Origin: Lithodes maja
Taxonomy: Eukaryota > Arthropoda > Malacostraca > Decapoda > Lithodidae
DNA length: 64,000 nucleotides
Direction of reading: 5' to 3'
Assembly: GCA_037953745.1 (NCBI GenBank)
Contig: JBAKBP010007433.1
Span: forward strand, 1 to 64,000
The position numbers were made by a program, and so were the translations under genes. Under the pieces are notes generated by a model that saw only the letters and a list, made by a program, of their open reading frames with translations, was not told the origin of the DNA and searched no databases. Shown here piece by piece: positions 42,054 through 52,915 of the stretch (within the stretch, counting starts at the first letter, position 1; the number at the start of each line of letters is the position of its first letter).

Positions 42054-42882
42054 GATTGTAAGACCTTACAAAAACTAATGTTACCAAGACAGACTAATAA
42101 ATATATTACCATTAATGTTATAATATATTTTCTTTGAAATTGAATTGAATGCAGGATATTTATATTTTCTTATTTCCTCCCACAATTAAAAGCAGAAAGA
42201 TGGCTTCAACGGCGGAGACTATTCTTTATTTATTGATAATTTTCAGCAGATAATCTTGTGATTCAAAGATGGTTTCGTGTATTTATTTAATTAATGTCTT
42301 TGTATAAAGGAAACTAGAGATAATAGATATATAAAACTTATTTAATATTTTGCTAAAAAATATATTGTCAATAAAAATACATTGTTATATAGTATTTTCG
42401 TTCCCTAATTTTATGTAGGCCTATGCGCTTTTAAAAAAGATGGTTGTATAAAGGTTAGTTTGTGTCCATAAGAATCTACCCTGTAAATGTATATCGATAG
42501 TGACAAACGCACCTAATTAGAACGGTATATTAAGTTGTCAAAAGTAATTCACTATAAATATACCTAATTTGTTTTTTTTTTATATCTGGCCCCATTCTAT
42601 GCTCTTTCCTCTCAGTAAAACATTAAGCTTTCCATATTGCAGTTGGGTCTGAGTACATGATTAGATTGATATCCAAAATTCGAAAATGGATATTAATCGT
42701 GATTGTGTACTCAACCTTTAACTGTGTTGGTGGTGTAATGGTTAATGGTGGGTTCACACATTCACGTATATTGCTCCCGTCAGCTCCCGTCTGTTGTAAA
42801 CGAAGGTATATTGGTAGTTGGCAACCGATTCCGTAAAACGTAATGGCATAATACGCAAACTTAAATGAAATTACGGCCAGTC
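41581..42882. other. Intergenic DNA with microsatellites
   Basis: (CA)n at 41783-41802 and (GA)n at 41978-42051. A 42559-42605 stretch (TTTTATATCTGGCCCCATTC...) resembles the start of MITE E. No gene seen. Confidence 0.6.
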
Positions 42883-43548
42883 GGGGGGGGGGGGGGGGGG
42901 GGGTACTCACGCATGGCCCGAGTAGAAACGAGTAGCCCACGTGGGTCGGAATGTTGTGGGTGCGGCCAAGGCCGCGCGGTTGTTGATTCGACTTGAATCA
43001 GGAACGTGGCTCGCCCTCACGTATGTCAAAAGACGGGAAAACTGACGACCGACCTGGCCACCATGGCCGTCTGACCAGAGCAGCCTCGTCAGACCTAGCA
43101 GCTACCACGTCAGACGAGAGCTGCTCTCGTCAAATCGTAGAAAGTTCCAGTCGAACGTGGAAGTATACGTTAGTTAGGCCGCATCTGGCAGAACCGCCGC
43201 ACTGCGGGTTGGCGGGAAGACGCGGCATCGTTGTACGAGGGGACAATGGGACCAGCGAGGGACCCTCCAGTCACACCTCTCACCACACCGAGCAGCAACC
43301 AACAAGCCAACCCTGCCACCCTCTGCACCCTGCCGAAAACAATCGTAGCAGCGAAAAGACTGCACCTATGGCTTTCATATTTTTACCACATGTACCTTAC
43401 CCTTTAGGCTACCCACCACAAAAATCCCAAATCCCTCCTCCCACCCACTCGCTGACTGTCGGTCCCGTCAGAAGGGAAAAAAAAGGAAAATCTGTGGCGG
43501 CGAAACGACTGCACCAATCGGTTCCATATTTGTGTGACAAGTCTCTTA
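42883..43548. other. Poly-G run and GC-rich unassigned block
   Basis: G21 at 42883-42903. The GC-rich stretch that follows contains an open frame on the + strand running into the Harbinger terminus, with no domain; I do not call it a gene. It may be part of an older transposon. Confidence 0.4.
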
Positions 43549-44222
43549 TGCCCCTTTCACACATACAGGACTCGGGCGCCGAATGCAGCAGAAAGCAGCC
43601 GAAGTAGCGACTCTGCTGCATGCGGCATCAAGTCGGCACCTATTCCTACCCATGCGGCTATAGTCGTCTGTAGTCTGGTGAAGTCCTGGCAATGCGTGTC
43701 AAGTCGCGGTCCGCGAAGAAAATGTTTGTCAGTTTTGAAATTTGGGCCAGACTTGAAATTTGTCTGGTGGATGCGGGGGAGTAGTCTGCTCTAGTCAGCG
43801 CTAGTCGTACCAAGTCTTCTGTATGCGGCTGTAGTCCTTGTGTATATCGGCTCGAATTGTGTTTCATGTGTAGCATAAAGACTACTGCCGCATACACCAG
43901 AGTACAGCCGCCAGACACGAGTACAACCGCAAAAGTCTGCTGAAGTCTGCTGAAGTCTTGTGCATAAATTTGCATATATTTGCATAAAATTATTAAAAAT
44001 TATGCAAAAATATGAGTCATACGAGTACAACAGACAATAGCGGAATTCAGCCGCATGCAGCCGCATACAGCAGACTCCAACCACATTGACAGGAGTGCAG
44101 ACGTATGACAACACCCGGAACCCAATATGGCAGAAGAGTCGAGCCAACTTGAGCAGACAACAGAAACATCCAACCGACAACACCCAACTCGAACCGCAAA
44201 CAGCCGCATCAAGCTGACCAAA
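43549..44222. repeat. Harbinger left terminal inverted repeat
   Basis: Matches 49197-49871 inverted, including CTGCATGCGGCATCAAGTCGG and the GCATAAATTTGCATATATTTGC block. Rich in CTGCTGTATGCGGC-type words spaced along the arm. Reading frames in it on both strands are artefacts. Confidence 0.9.
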
Positions 44223-44249
44223 AAAAATAAAAAAAAATTCCCAACCACA

Positions 44250-44310
44250 TGCCCCCTTCACACATACAGGACTCGGGCGCCGAATACAGCAGAGTAGCGT
44301 TTTTGTCCCC
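44250..44310. repeat. Extra internal copy of the Harbinger terminus
   Basis: TGCCCCCTTCACACATACAGG ACTCGGGCGCCGAATACAGCAG-type sequence, in the same orientation as the outer left end, just inside the left inverted repeat. Confidence 0.85.
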
Positions 44311-44574
44311 CGACTTTTGGAGTTGGCTCGGTATGCCGCATCCAACGGACTTCACCAGACTACAGCCGCATACAGCCGACGTTGTCGTCTTGACTCCGGA
44401 GAAGTCTTGAGACTCGAACCGACCAAAAAAATAACGGTCATTTTTACATGCCGACTTCACCCGCATCTATAAGACTTCAGCCGATCGACTCCAGAATACA
44501 GACGATCGACTTCAGAGTCGAACCGCATACACCCGCATAAAGCCGACACACACAAGTTGTGTGGCCAGCGGATG

Positions 44575-44582
44575 TATAAAAA
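44575..44582 (+). promoter_or_regulatory. TATA box of the Harbinger transposase gene
   Basis: TATAAAAA followed by GGGGCGG, 90 nt before the start codon. Confidence 0.6.
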
Positions 44583-44664
44583 GGGGCGGTCTAGCAGGGC
44601 TGAACATCATTACAGTCGACTCCACCGTTGCGTCAACAGCTACGGTGACACTCTACCACACAAC

Positions 44665-45656
44665 ATGGATGCGCACGTATTCATTACACCCTCCCAGCGC
44701 CAAAATATAGACATATACCTGGCGACCATGTCCATGGATTTAACTCTCCAGGTTGATCTGTTGGCTCTGAAAATAGCCATTAAACAACGAAGGAGGAAGA
44801 GGAGGTCAGTGTGGACGCGGAACTGGCTCCTGCGGCGGCCAATGTATGGCCACTACGAGAACATCATGCATGAGTTCATGCGCGAAGACCACCGCAGCTT
44901 CAGAAACTTCACCAGGTTGGACGTGGACATGTTCTGGGAAATGGTGGAGAAGATAACACCCAGGATAGAGAGACAGGACACCTTCTGGCGGAAATCCCTG
45001 AGCCCTGCCCTTCGTCTCGCCATTACCCTGCGCTACCTGGCGACTGGTGATTCATATCAAACACTCTCCTATGATTTCCGCGTCGCCCATAACAGCATTT
45101 CACTGCTGGTTCCTGACACCTGTGAGGCCATCTACCAAGAATACCACCCTCTCATTCTGCCATGCCCCAAGACCCCGGAAGATTGGAAGAAATGTGCTGA
45201 CCTCTTCGAAGAACGCTGGCAGTTTCCACACGCCGTTGGTGCTATTGATGGTAAGCACATAGCCATTCGCTGCCCTGCCAATGCTGGGTCCCTTTACTAT
45301 AACTACAAGGGATTCCACTCTATTGTGCTTATGGCAGTTGTGGATGCTGACTACAAGTTCCTGTACTGCGATGTGGGTGCCACTGGTTCGGGGTCTGACG
45401 GTGGTGTCTTTGCACAGACACCTATCAGGGCCGGCCTGGAGAACAACACCCTGGGACTTCCGCCTCCTCAACCCCTACACACTGGTGCCAGGCCTGTGCC
45501 CTACTTCCTGTTAGCTGACGACGCATTCCCCATGCGACCCTGGCTACTGAAACCATTCCCACATCGCTCTACGAACATGGGCGAGATGATCTTCTCCTAC
45601 CGGTTGTCCAGGGCTCGACGGGTGGTGGAAAATGCCTTTGGCATCTTGGCTAACAG
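44665..45656 (+). CDS. Harbinger transposase exon 1
   Basis: 330 codons plus 2 nt; holds all three catalytic acidic residues. Confidence 0.92.
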
Positions 45657-46106
45657 GTAAATATCTTTCAATTTTGGTGGGGTTAATGCCATTAATAAGG
45701 CTATACACTTGCATTGCTAACTTATTCTCTTTGCAGAGGCAGGTATTTGATAATAACCATGTTTTGTGTCTCCCTATTCTACAGGTTCAGATGTTTGCTC
45801 ACCACCATTCCCCTGCAACCCAAGAGAGTGGAGTCTGTGGTGCTGGCATGCTGTTGCCTACACAACCTCATCCGTCGCCGTTTCCCCAGTCACCACCCCG
45901 TTGGCTTCCTTGACAGGGAGAACCCAGTCACCCACAGGGTGACGCCAGGGTCTTGGAGGGATGGTGACCAGTTGGAGCCGCTCATGCCACTGACCGGAAA
46001 CCAGGCTACTAATTACGCAAAGGAGTTGCGTCGCTACATGGCAGACTACTTCACATCAACCCGGGGCAGTGTGAGCTGGCAGGATAGCCGCTTCAGTGAC
46101 TCATGA
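44665..46106 (+). CDS. PIF/Harbinger transposase, two exons
   Basis: Exons 44665-45656 and 45785-46106 (donor AACAG|GTAAAT, acceptor TTCTACAG), 437 residues. Cuts and joins element ends in the nucleus. DDE_Tnp_4-type catalytic motifs: AIDGKH (Asp 195), DVG near 236 with SD at 245, LADDAFP (Asp 285/286) and RRVVENAFG (Glu 322), the last Asp and Glu about 36 residues apart. Basic N-terminal RRRKRRS may be a nuclear localisation signal, and a helix-turn-helix-like region precedes the catalytic core. The splice junction restores the usual LANRFR sequence. Start chosen as the first ATG after the TATA box in this frame. No damage seen. Confidence 0.92.
45785..46106 (+). CDS. Harbinger transposase exon 2
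   Basis: Begins with 1 nt completing Arg; encodes VESVVLACCCLHNLIRRR, typical of the transposase C-terminus, to TGA. Confidence 0.88.
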
Positions 46107-46731
46107 AGGTACGATGATTGTGTGTATTTTAATGTTATATTAACTGACCTAATTTGCAGCTCTTTCTAATTAAATCATGCGTGCCATTGTCCATATCATT
46201 TGCAAATTTTATATGTTCATATGTTTCTTATTAATAATTATTACTTTCATTTTCACTTCTCTTCAGTCATTTGCTTTCGCATATTATTTCATTATTCAGT
46301 ATTTCCATGACATTCAGTAATTTATTATGTAACTGTCATGCGTCAGTTATATTTTATTATTATATATTCATATTTATACGTATCAGGCTATTACTTTCTT
46401 GCTTTGTTATTGCCGTCGCGGGCATTTGTATATGATGAGTGTATATTAATTTTAGAAAACATATATTATATTCATCTATATTTTCAACATCTATTTTATT
46501 CATCTATATTTTATTTAGTAGTCACTTTTGTGAATGAATGTCAAGTCGTAAATATTTGCCTGCCATGTTATTTAAGGACATATTTTTGGGTATTATTACT
46601 AGATACTATTTTCAGCAAAGATAAGTATTATTTATTGTTTCATAACATATTACTGGCATATGGGATTGGAATTCTAAACACAGTATTCACAACAGAATTT
46701 TATTTTAAACTTTACATTGGACGGAAATTCT
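46107..46731. other. AT-rich spacer between convergent Harbinger genes
   Basis: Holds both 3' ends; no gene supported. Confidence 0.6.
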
Positions 46732-47259
46732 CTACTGCCCCTCGTGCTGCGGTGTGTGTAGTGTTGGGTTTGGGGAGTCCAGGTTGAGACTCACATCAAA
46801 GAGTTGCCTCTGAAAACTTCTCCCAGGTGTGGCGGGCACCGCGAGGTGTGTCCCATATGTGGGGGTGGAGCTGCCCCACAAGGTGGGCGTAAACTGTGGG
46901 GCCGGTCCAAGAGGTTGGCCCAGGTGTGGAGTCAGCTGTGGCACACGTTGTTGGTATACCTGGGGCGCAAGTTGGACGCTGACGGAGGGTTGTGGAGGTT
47001 GGACGGGGGGTGGTGCCGCACTCGCTGGGGTTGCAGTTGCCCCCGAAGCCCGTTGCCGCGCCATCTTGTCCATCTGCAGCACGTAGGTAGTCATCTCCTG
47101 CTGAGCCGTGTTGCAGTCATCGGCAGACCACTCATTCATGACTTCCGCAAGGTAGGCAACGAACGCGGAAACATGAGGCTTGAGGCGTCCACCTCCTGTC
47201 TTCACGCTTTCCCGGAGTTCACTGACGTCCTTGCGGAAGGCGGTCACCGTCTGCTGTAT
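46732..47259 (-). CDS. MADF/SANT-like gene exon 4
   Basis: Acceptor TCTTTATAG, 175 codons and TAG. Conserved-looking helical part followed by a Pro/Gln-rich tail. Confidence 0.83.
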   Translation of the reverse strand: MQQTVTAFRKDVSELRESVKTGGGRLKPHVSAFVAYLAEVMNEWSADDCNTAQQEMTTYVLQMDKMARQRASGATATPASAAPPPVQPPQPSVSVQLAPQVYQQRVPQLTPHLGQPLGPAPQFTPTLWGSSTPTYGTHLAVPATPGRSFQRQLFDVSLNLDSPNPTLHTPQHEGQ

Positions 47260-49017
47260 CTATAAAGAGAGATGTCCAAAAAGTTGATTATTATCAGACA
47301 GCGTCAGGATAATTATGCAATGCACACTCATAAATAACATAAATCTCCATCTGCATTCCAGATTTCTGTAAGATATGTATTAGGAATATTACATAATAGG
47401 TACATGTTAATAAAATATGTTTAGTTTACATCATCAATGAAGTTAGTAGCGCATGTCAATATTTGCCTTACCGTGTCAGTGGGAGTGGCGCATTCGCAGT
47501 CCAGAGCAACTCTTAACATTATATAACTTGTCTTACCTTTCCACACCTTACATTCATTTGTTTGCATATGCACATTTCTATAATTTTTCTCACCTCTTCT
47601 ATTTCAGCGGAGCTGGTTGAAGCCTTCTGCCGCTTGGTGCCTGTTGTTGTGCTGTGCTGGGAGGCCCCAGACGCAGAGTCCTCGGCCTCTGTCCTGGTGT
47701 CGAGTACAGGGTCGTCCAGCTCAGGCGCATCATCGTTGGTGTCGGATGAGGCATGCTGTGGGAACTGTTTGTTGGGGTGAAAACAAGAAGATTATTTTAT
47801 AATGGTATGTTGTGATGCGGCCTGGTATATGAACTGTGTTATCGGAGGAAGGCAGATGTAATATTTTTACTGTAATGTGGTGAGTCGGGATGTGTTATAG
47901 TGTAATGAATGGCATTTGGGGGTAGGAGTTTGGTGTTGCAATGATGTTAATAAATAATTATTAATTAAAATAAAAAATCTATGGAGATTGTTTCATTGAA
48001 ACCACAAAGCATGCATAACATGACAGCAAAATGTAACATAAACACTGCCTTAAGGGAATAATTGGAAATGATTAAATAAGTATTGCTGAATTTGAATAAC
48101 ATATATAATAAACACTCACATTACCGGTGCTACGAGGCTTGTTCCGCACAATGTGACCCCTGAAAAAACTGCCCTGTTCAAGGATCCACTGATCACGGTC
48201 GCTGTACCGTATTTCAGCCCCAGCACCACTCTTCCTTGCCGTCAACTTGCCAAACCTGGAGCGGATGTTGTCGCACCAGGTCCTCAGCTGAGCACCTGTT
48301 TGCAAGACAAAATCACATATAATAGAAACGTATATATCACACAACAATGTCTATATATCACCCAATATTACAGGTATCTACCCAGGTAAACAGTGTCACT
48401 ATTCATCACAACACATAAAAATTTGTACTAACACAGATAAACAACGTAAATATTAATAATATAACATTTCACGTATCAATATGGGAAAACTTACCTTTTA
48501 TTGGAGGGGTCAGAGTCTTGGCCTTCTTTTCAAACAGGCGCCACTTCCGGTCAGAGTCCTTGAATTCTCGGGCCTGCTTATCATACATGAATGTATGTGC
48601 CCGCAACCACTCCATCACGGCGACCTCGTCTTCGGGGCGCAACACTACCCTCGTTATAGTTCTTTTGGATTTGACGCCGTAGATAATCGCATCTGGGGAG
48701 GCCTCGTCAGCCGTCTCGATGTCGATCTCCTGGATGTCATGGGTGTCCTGGGTGTCCTGGGTGTCCTGGGTGTCCTGGCTGCTCCCTGGCGGTAGCATGC
48801 TGGTTTTGGCGGGAGCTGGTGGCGGTGCTTGCCGCTTGGCAGCGGGGGGTGTTTGGCGTGGAGGCTGGCTGTCTTGGATTACCTCCATGCTCTCCTCCTC
48901 ACTCATCTGGGTCTCGTCTCCAAAGAAGTCTTCCAATCGGTTGTCGTCTTCTTGCCTCTGGATTTTCTGTGGACTCTGTGACTTCCTGGTCTTTGGTGTT
49001 CGACTGGGTCCAGGCAT
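46732..49017 (-). CDS. MADF/SANT-like DNA-binding protein of the Harbinger element, four exons
   Basis: Exons (transcript order) 49017-48495, 48295-48120, 47764-47594, 47259-46732 join in phase to 465 residues. In Harbinger elements such a protein binds the element ends and helps the transposase into the nucleus. The MADF/Myb-like domain spans the exon 1/2 junction: EDEVAVMEWLRAHTFMYDK, KWRLFEKKA, then LRTWCDNIRSRFGKL. The N-terminal third is acidic and Pro-rich with a (DTQ)n-type tandem; the C-terminal third is Pro/Gln-rich after a coiled segment with FVAYLAEVMNEW. The exon 2 donor was set at GTGAGT rather than the upstream GTAATG because only the former keeps phase with exon 3. Confidence 0.85.
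47594..47764 (-). CDS. MADF/SANT-like gene exon 3
   Basis: 57 codons, phase 0-0, acceptor AACAAACAG, donor GAAGAG|GTGAGA. Acidic and Ser/Thr-rich linker. Confidence 0.78.
48120..48295 (-). CDS. MADF/SANT-like gene exon 2
   Basis: Completes the DNA-binding domain; acceptor TTGCAAACAG, donor AAT|GTGAGT, leaving phase 0. Confidence 0.8.
48495..49017 (-). CDS. MADF/SANT-like gene exon 1
   Basis: ATG at 49017; 174 codons plus 1 nt; donor AAAG|GTAAGT. Contains a five-fold tandem of Asp-Thr-Gln. Confidence 0.87.
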
Positions 49018-49139
49018 GGTGTAAAGGCGGTATAGGTGAGCGTAGAGGTCAGGGTAGAGGCGCGGCGAGGGTGAGGGTGGTAGGTGTGCGTCGTTGGTGG
49101 TCTCATTGAAGACTGTTGGGGAGTGCGCTGCCTGGGGCC

Positions 49140-49147
49140 TATATATA
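49140..49147 (-). promoter_or_regulatory. TATA box of the MADF/SANT-like gene
   Basis: TATATATA in a CCTATATATAGGGG palindrome, about 125 nt before the ATG at 49017. Confidence 0.5.
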
Positions 49148-49196
49148 GGGGCCGTGTTGCCGTTCTGTTGGGAAAAATGTCTAGTATTTCTTGTCT

Positions 49197-49871
49197 GGTG
49201 GATGCGGCTGTTTTCGGTTCGACTTTTGTGTTGTCGGTTGGAGTTTTCTGTTGTCGGTTACTTGTCCGGTCAAGTTGGCTCGACTCTTCTGCCACATTGG
49301 GTTCCGGGTGTTGTCATACGTCTGCACTCCTGTCAATGTGGTTGGAGTCTGCTGTATGCGGCTGCATGCGGATGAATTCCGCTGTTGTCTGTTGTACTCG
49401 TATGACTCATATTTTTGCATAATTTTTAATTTTTTTATGCAAATTTATGCAAATTTATGCACACGACTTCAGCAGACTTCAGCAGACTTTTTCGGTTGTA
49501 CTCGTGTCCGGCGGCTGTACTCTGGTGTATGCGGCAGTAGTCTTTATGCTACACATGAAACACAATTCGAGCCGATATACACAAGGACTACAGCCGCATA
49601 CAGAAGACTTGGTACGACTAGCGCCGACTAGAGCAGACTACTCCCCGCATCCACCAGACAAATTTCAAGTCTGGCCCAAATTTCAAAACTGACAAACATT
49701 TTCGTCGCGGACCGCGACTTGACACGCATTGCCCGGACTTCACCAGACTACAGACGACTACAGCCGCATGGGTAGGAATAGGTGCCGACTTGATGCCGCA
49801 TGCAGCAGAGTCGCTACTCGGTTGCTTTCTGCTGCATTCGGCGCCCGAGTCCTGTATGTGTGAAAGGGGCA
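49197..49871. repeat. Harbinger right terminal inverted repeat
   Basis: Inverse of 43549-44222; differences are scattered single bases and short indels. Confidence 0.9.
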
Positions 49872-50267
49872 TCAGACGGCGATACGGCTATATATAGGTC
49901 CCTCACCCATACATTATACAACTCGCGGGCTATATCTCCGATTTTGACCATCCAAACGCTGTTTTCACTCGTTTTATTGTTGTTTCAGGTTAATACCTTT
50001 ATAATCAACCCATAATAGGTGCATATGGATAAGTATTAATGCTATTAATGGTACAATGAATATTTTAGTGACGGAAACACCTCAAATACATGCGCACAGG
50101 GAGAGGTGTCTAATTACCCCCATGCGCACTTCAGAGGTTAAATATAGGATACGAACTTCTTAACAACTGTCGAATTATTCCCACCTAAGTAGAATACTTA
50201 GATTTGGAAAAATAGTACTACAATATTAATAATAATAATAATCATTATCATCTTCTTTGGTGTTGTA
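49872..50267. other. Unassigned sequence right of Harbinger
   Basis: TATATATAGG at about 49890; otherwise nothing supported. Confidence 0.5.
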
Positions 50268-50392
50268 TTAACCCCTTCTGTACCGGTGACGTCTTATTAT
50301 TTTTATTCTAGCTATATTTAGACGATATTGTGCAGCTTCGGAAGGATCTATGGTACTAAAAAGGGTTAATTAAGATAGTTCGAAGCCTATCG
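50268..50392. repeat. MITE family C, truncated by the BEL LTR
   Basis: TTAACCCCTTCTGTACCGGTGACG onward matches family C (AGACGATATTGTGCAGCTTCGGAAGGAT), then stops at about 50,392 where TGTAATAC begins. Confidence 0.65.
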
Positions 50393-51191
50393 TGTAATAC
50401 GATAAATAGGCAATATATGCTAACATTCGTCTCTATGACGTATCTAGTTGGGCAGTTGGTCAACGGTCGTTTCCATGGTTAAGGCATAGGAATTCAGATT
50501 GTGAATAGTAAGATTGCAAGTTGTAAATAAGTTAAGATTATAAAAGGCCTAATATGCTATTATGCAATATTGATATGGTCTTGTGCAGTATATTGTGTAC
50601 AGTATATGACTTTATCATATATATTAAATTATCGTATTAGCAACTCAGATGCAGTACGATATTTTTCCCGCCTCGCGGTAGCCACGGCAGCAACCCGGCG
50701 TTCCGGGAGACGTCAGAGCACTAACAGACATCACTCAGTCAACACTTATTTTTCCGTTTCCTTTAATTGTGTTATAGTGCCTATAGATACAGCAAATGGC
50801 CAGAATTCTTCACTCATCATCATCATAGAATCATAGATGCTCTCATCGACGCCATGACTGACAGATAAGAATGGTTTTCTCATACTCATGATCATTTAAC
50901 TAATTATTTCGGTTCCCTTCCTCTGAGTGAGCTATAGTGCCACTCGTCCTACCCACCATCCCTCATCTTGACCGGCCTATGTCCTGCCTCATTGTTCTGT
51001 GTGGATGTTGGTAAGTTGAATCCCGGTATTTGATTAACCCTATCATTATTATTCAAATGTGTTTTTATGTGAGTGACCATTTAGGTTCAATTTTGATTCA
51101 ATTTAGATTCAATTTAGTTTAAAGTAGATTTGACTAGGATTTGATTTGGATTTGGATTATATATATTAACTTCACTGAACATTCCATCACA
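50393..51191 (+). mobile_element. Probable 5' LTR of a BEL/Pao retrotransposon
   Basis: Starts TGTAATAC where a MITE is cut and ends CATCACA just before a primer-binding-like site. TG...CA ends and the gag-like frame downstream support it. No second LTR is in the window, so the left limit is inferred. Confidence 0.5.
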
Positions 51192-51192
51192 T

Positions 51193-51211
51193 TGGTGCCC
51201 AGACCCGGGAT
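51193..51211 (+). promoter_or_regulatory. Primer-binding site of the BEL/Pao element
   Basis: TGGTGCCCAGACCCGGGAT, starting with the TGG that pairs with a tRNA 3' CCA, 1-2 nt after the LTR end. Confidence 0.55.
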
Positions 51212-51616
51212 TTAACTTCTAACTAGCTATTTTTTAAAGGCAATGAGCAAGGGGACATACAACAGGATGCAGGAACAACTCTACGATAAATTGGTAGGAC
51301 TAACTAAGCGTTGGTTAGAGCCGGAATGCAGGGTTGTGTCGTTGCAACTCCCGAAATCCTACATCCCACCCATCACCTTCCCCCAGTAATATTTCTTTCA
51401 TTTTCAGACTTTCTATGACACCCGACTGACATAACATTTCTTTGTTCATACTGTGGCCATATGATGTATTGCCGGAAATTCTATTGTACTGTTTTTTGTC
51501 CACAATAATTGAAGTCTGCCATCACCTGCACCTCTTAAACTAGGCTACTAAATTGCTGTTAATAATATAACATTGTAGTATCGTCAAGTATAGATAGCCT
51601 ATAGGTTTACATAAAG

Positions 51617-52005
51617 ATGGATAAACAACAGGTGATGCAGTCTGGAGGGGTGACAAGTAAGGCTCCGAAAAATCAGAGAGCTGGACTTCGGGTACTTTTG
51701 AATAGATTAATGGCTGATTTAAACACATTTGTCACTACTGCTGCCCTCGAGGACTTGGAGGTTAGGCTAGATAATGTTCAAGCTACACATAGTCGTATTG
51801 TTACTTTGAGTGAGGTGATTGTAACGAGTATGATGGACGAGGACGAGATATTAGCAGAGTGTGAAAATCGTGCCTTGTATGACAAAACAGTCTTCAAAGC
51901 GAAGCACTTATTGCAACGCGCTATCACGTCTATGAGGGGAGGCGAAAACGACGCCACCAGACGGGCAGAGCCGCGACACACTGTGCACCTCCCAAAGCTC
52001 AATCT
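51617..52005 (+). pseudogene. BEL/Pao Gag N-terminus, truncated
   Basis: From ATG 51617 the frame encodes a helical, acidic region (LEDLEVRLDNVQ, MDEDEILAECENRALYDKTV) and then HLPKLNLPG, the sequence that in BEL/Pao Gag precedes the capsid region (usually LPKLxLPKFxGD). The frame runs into a LINE fragment at about 52003; the last residues before the stop at 52036 are not BEL. No protease or RT of this element is in the window. Confidence 0.72.
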
Positions 52006-52575
52006 ACCTGGCTCAGCGACAGAAAGCAAAGAGTAGTCATAAATGGTAAGGCATCTAAATGGACCAATGAAAGTAGCGGGGTACCCCAGGGATCGGTAAT
52101 AGGACCAATTCTCTTTCTAATTTACATCAACGATAGATGAGGGTCTCACCTGTACAATCTCAAAGTTTGCTGACAATACAAAAATTGCAAACAGCGTACT
52201 CTCAAAAGAACAAGTTGACAATATGCAACACAATCTAGATAAGTTGTCATATTTGGCCCAAATTTGGCAAATGAGTTTCAATGCTGATAAATGTAAAGTA
52301 CTACTGTACATATCGGATACCGAAATGAGAAAGCAAACTGTTCGATGAATGGCACTCAGCTTAAGAGTGTAGACAGAGAAACCGAAATGGGAGTAACAAT
52401 ATCGGGTAACCTAAAACAGAGTCAACAATGTTCAGAAGTTGTTAAAAAGACAAACAAACTAATTGCCTTTATAGGCAGGTCATTTGAGCATAAATCCAAA
52501 GAAGTTATCCTAACTCTTTACAATTCCTTAGTCCGTCCTCTTCTGGAATACTGTGTTCAATCCTGGTGCCCTTAC
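52003..52575 (+). mobile_element. 5'-truncated CR1/L2-like LINE fragment
   Basis: RT-like coding in shifting frames: RKQRVVINGKAS, GVPQGSVIGPILFLIYIND, then a stop; SKFADNTKIANS and LYNSLVRPLLEYC follow in other frames. The catalytic box reads FADN, so the second aspartate is lost. Inserted in BEL gag at its left; interrupted at its right by LINE 2. Confidence 0.8.
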
Positions 52576-52915
52576 TTTTTTTTTTGTTTTTTTTTTCTTT
52601 TTTCTATGTGATTGAGGGAGGCAAAAGGCATAACTGCCTATAGCGAGTGCCTCCCCCATAGTTGAAAGAGTGACAGGGCCAAAATCAAGGGACGTCTGAG
52701 CCAAAATGCCTGGACACACGGAGTTTGAAGCAATTTAAGTCATAGGAAACGGGAAAGACTGATTCTGGGAGAGAGTTCCAGAGCTCAGCTGTTGAGTAGA
52801 AGAAAGTTTGAGAGTAACATTTCACTCTTGGGTTGGAGAGTTGCACAGAGTAGGGGTGGGATTGAGTTGCAAGACGGGTACCACGTGCCCTACGTAAAGG
52901 AGGTGGTATGCACTG
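52576..52915 (-). mobile_element. LINE 2, 3' part (left of the gypsy insertion)
   Basis: The T-rich run 52576-52603 is the poly(A) tail of a - strand LINE. Upstream lies its C-terminal coding end (YSTAELWNSLPES, SRHFGSDVP then stop), homologous to 17600-17770. Ends at ACTG (52912-52915), repeated at 62339-62342. Confidence 0.88.
52912..52915. repeat. 4-bp target duplication of the gypsy element (left)
   Basis: ACTG, repeated at 62339-62342; joining the flanks keeps the LINE 2 reading frame. Confidence 0.85.

Larger units (their letters stand above)
43549..49871. mobile_element. PIF/Harbinger DNA transposon, 6.3 kb, two genes
   Basis: Ends are TGCCCCTTTCACACATACAG at the left and its perfect inverse at the right (CTGTATGTGTGAAAGGGGCA), flanked by TTA (43546-43548) and TCA (49872-49874). 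This fits a 3-bp TNA target duplication with one change. Terminal inverted repeats extend about 670 bp. Carries a transposase and a MADF/SANT-like gene facing each other, the standard Harbinger pair. Both frames are complete, so it may be recent or active. Confidence 0.92.

Noticed and set aside
42993..43607. 204-codon open frame as a gene
   Set aside because: It runs into the Harbinger terminal repeat, has low-complexity composition, and shows no domain.
43658..44466. Several - strand frames with matching + strand frames at 49191-49872
   Set aside because: They match because they lie in the inverted repeats of the Harbinger element, not because they are a gene family.
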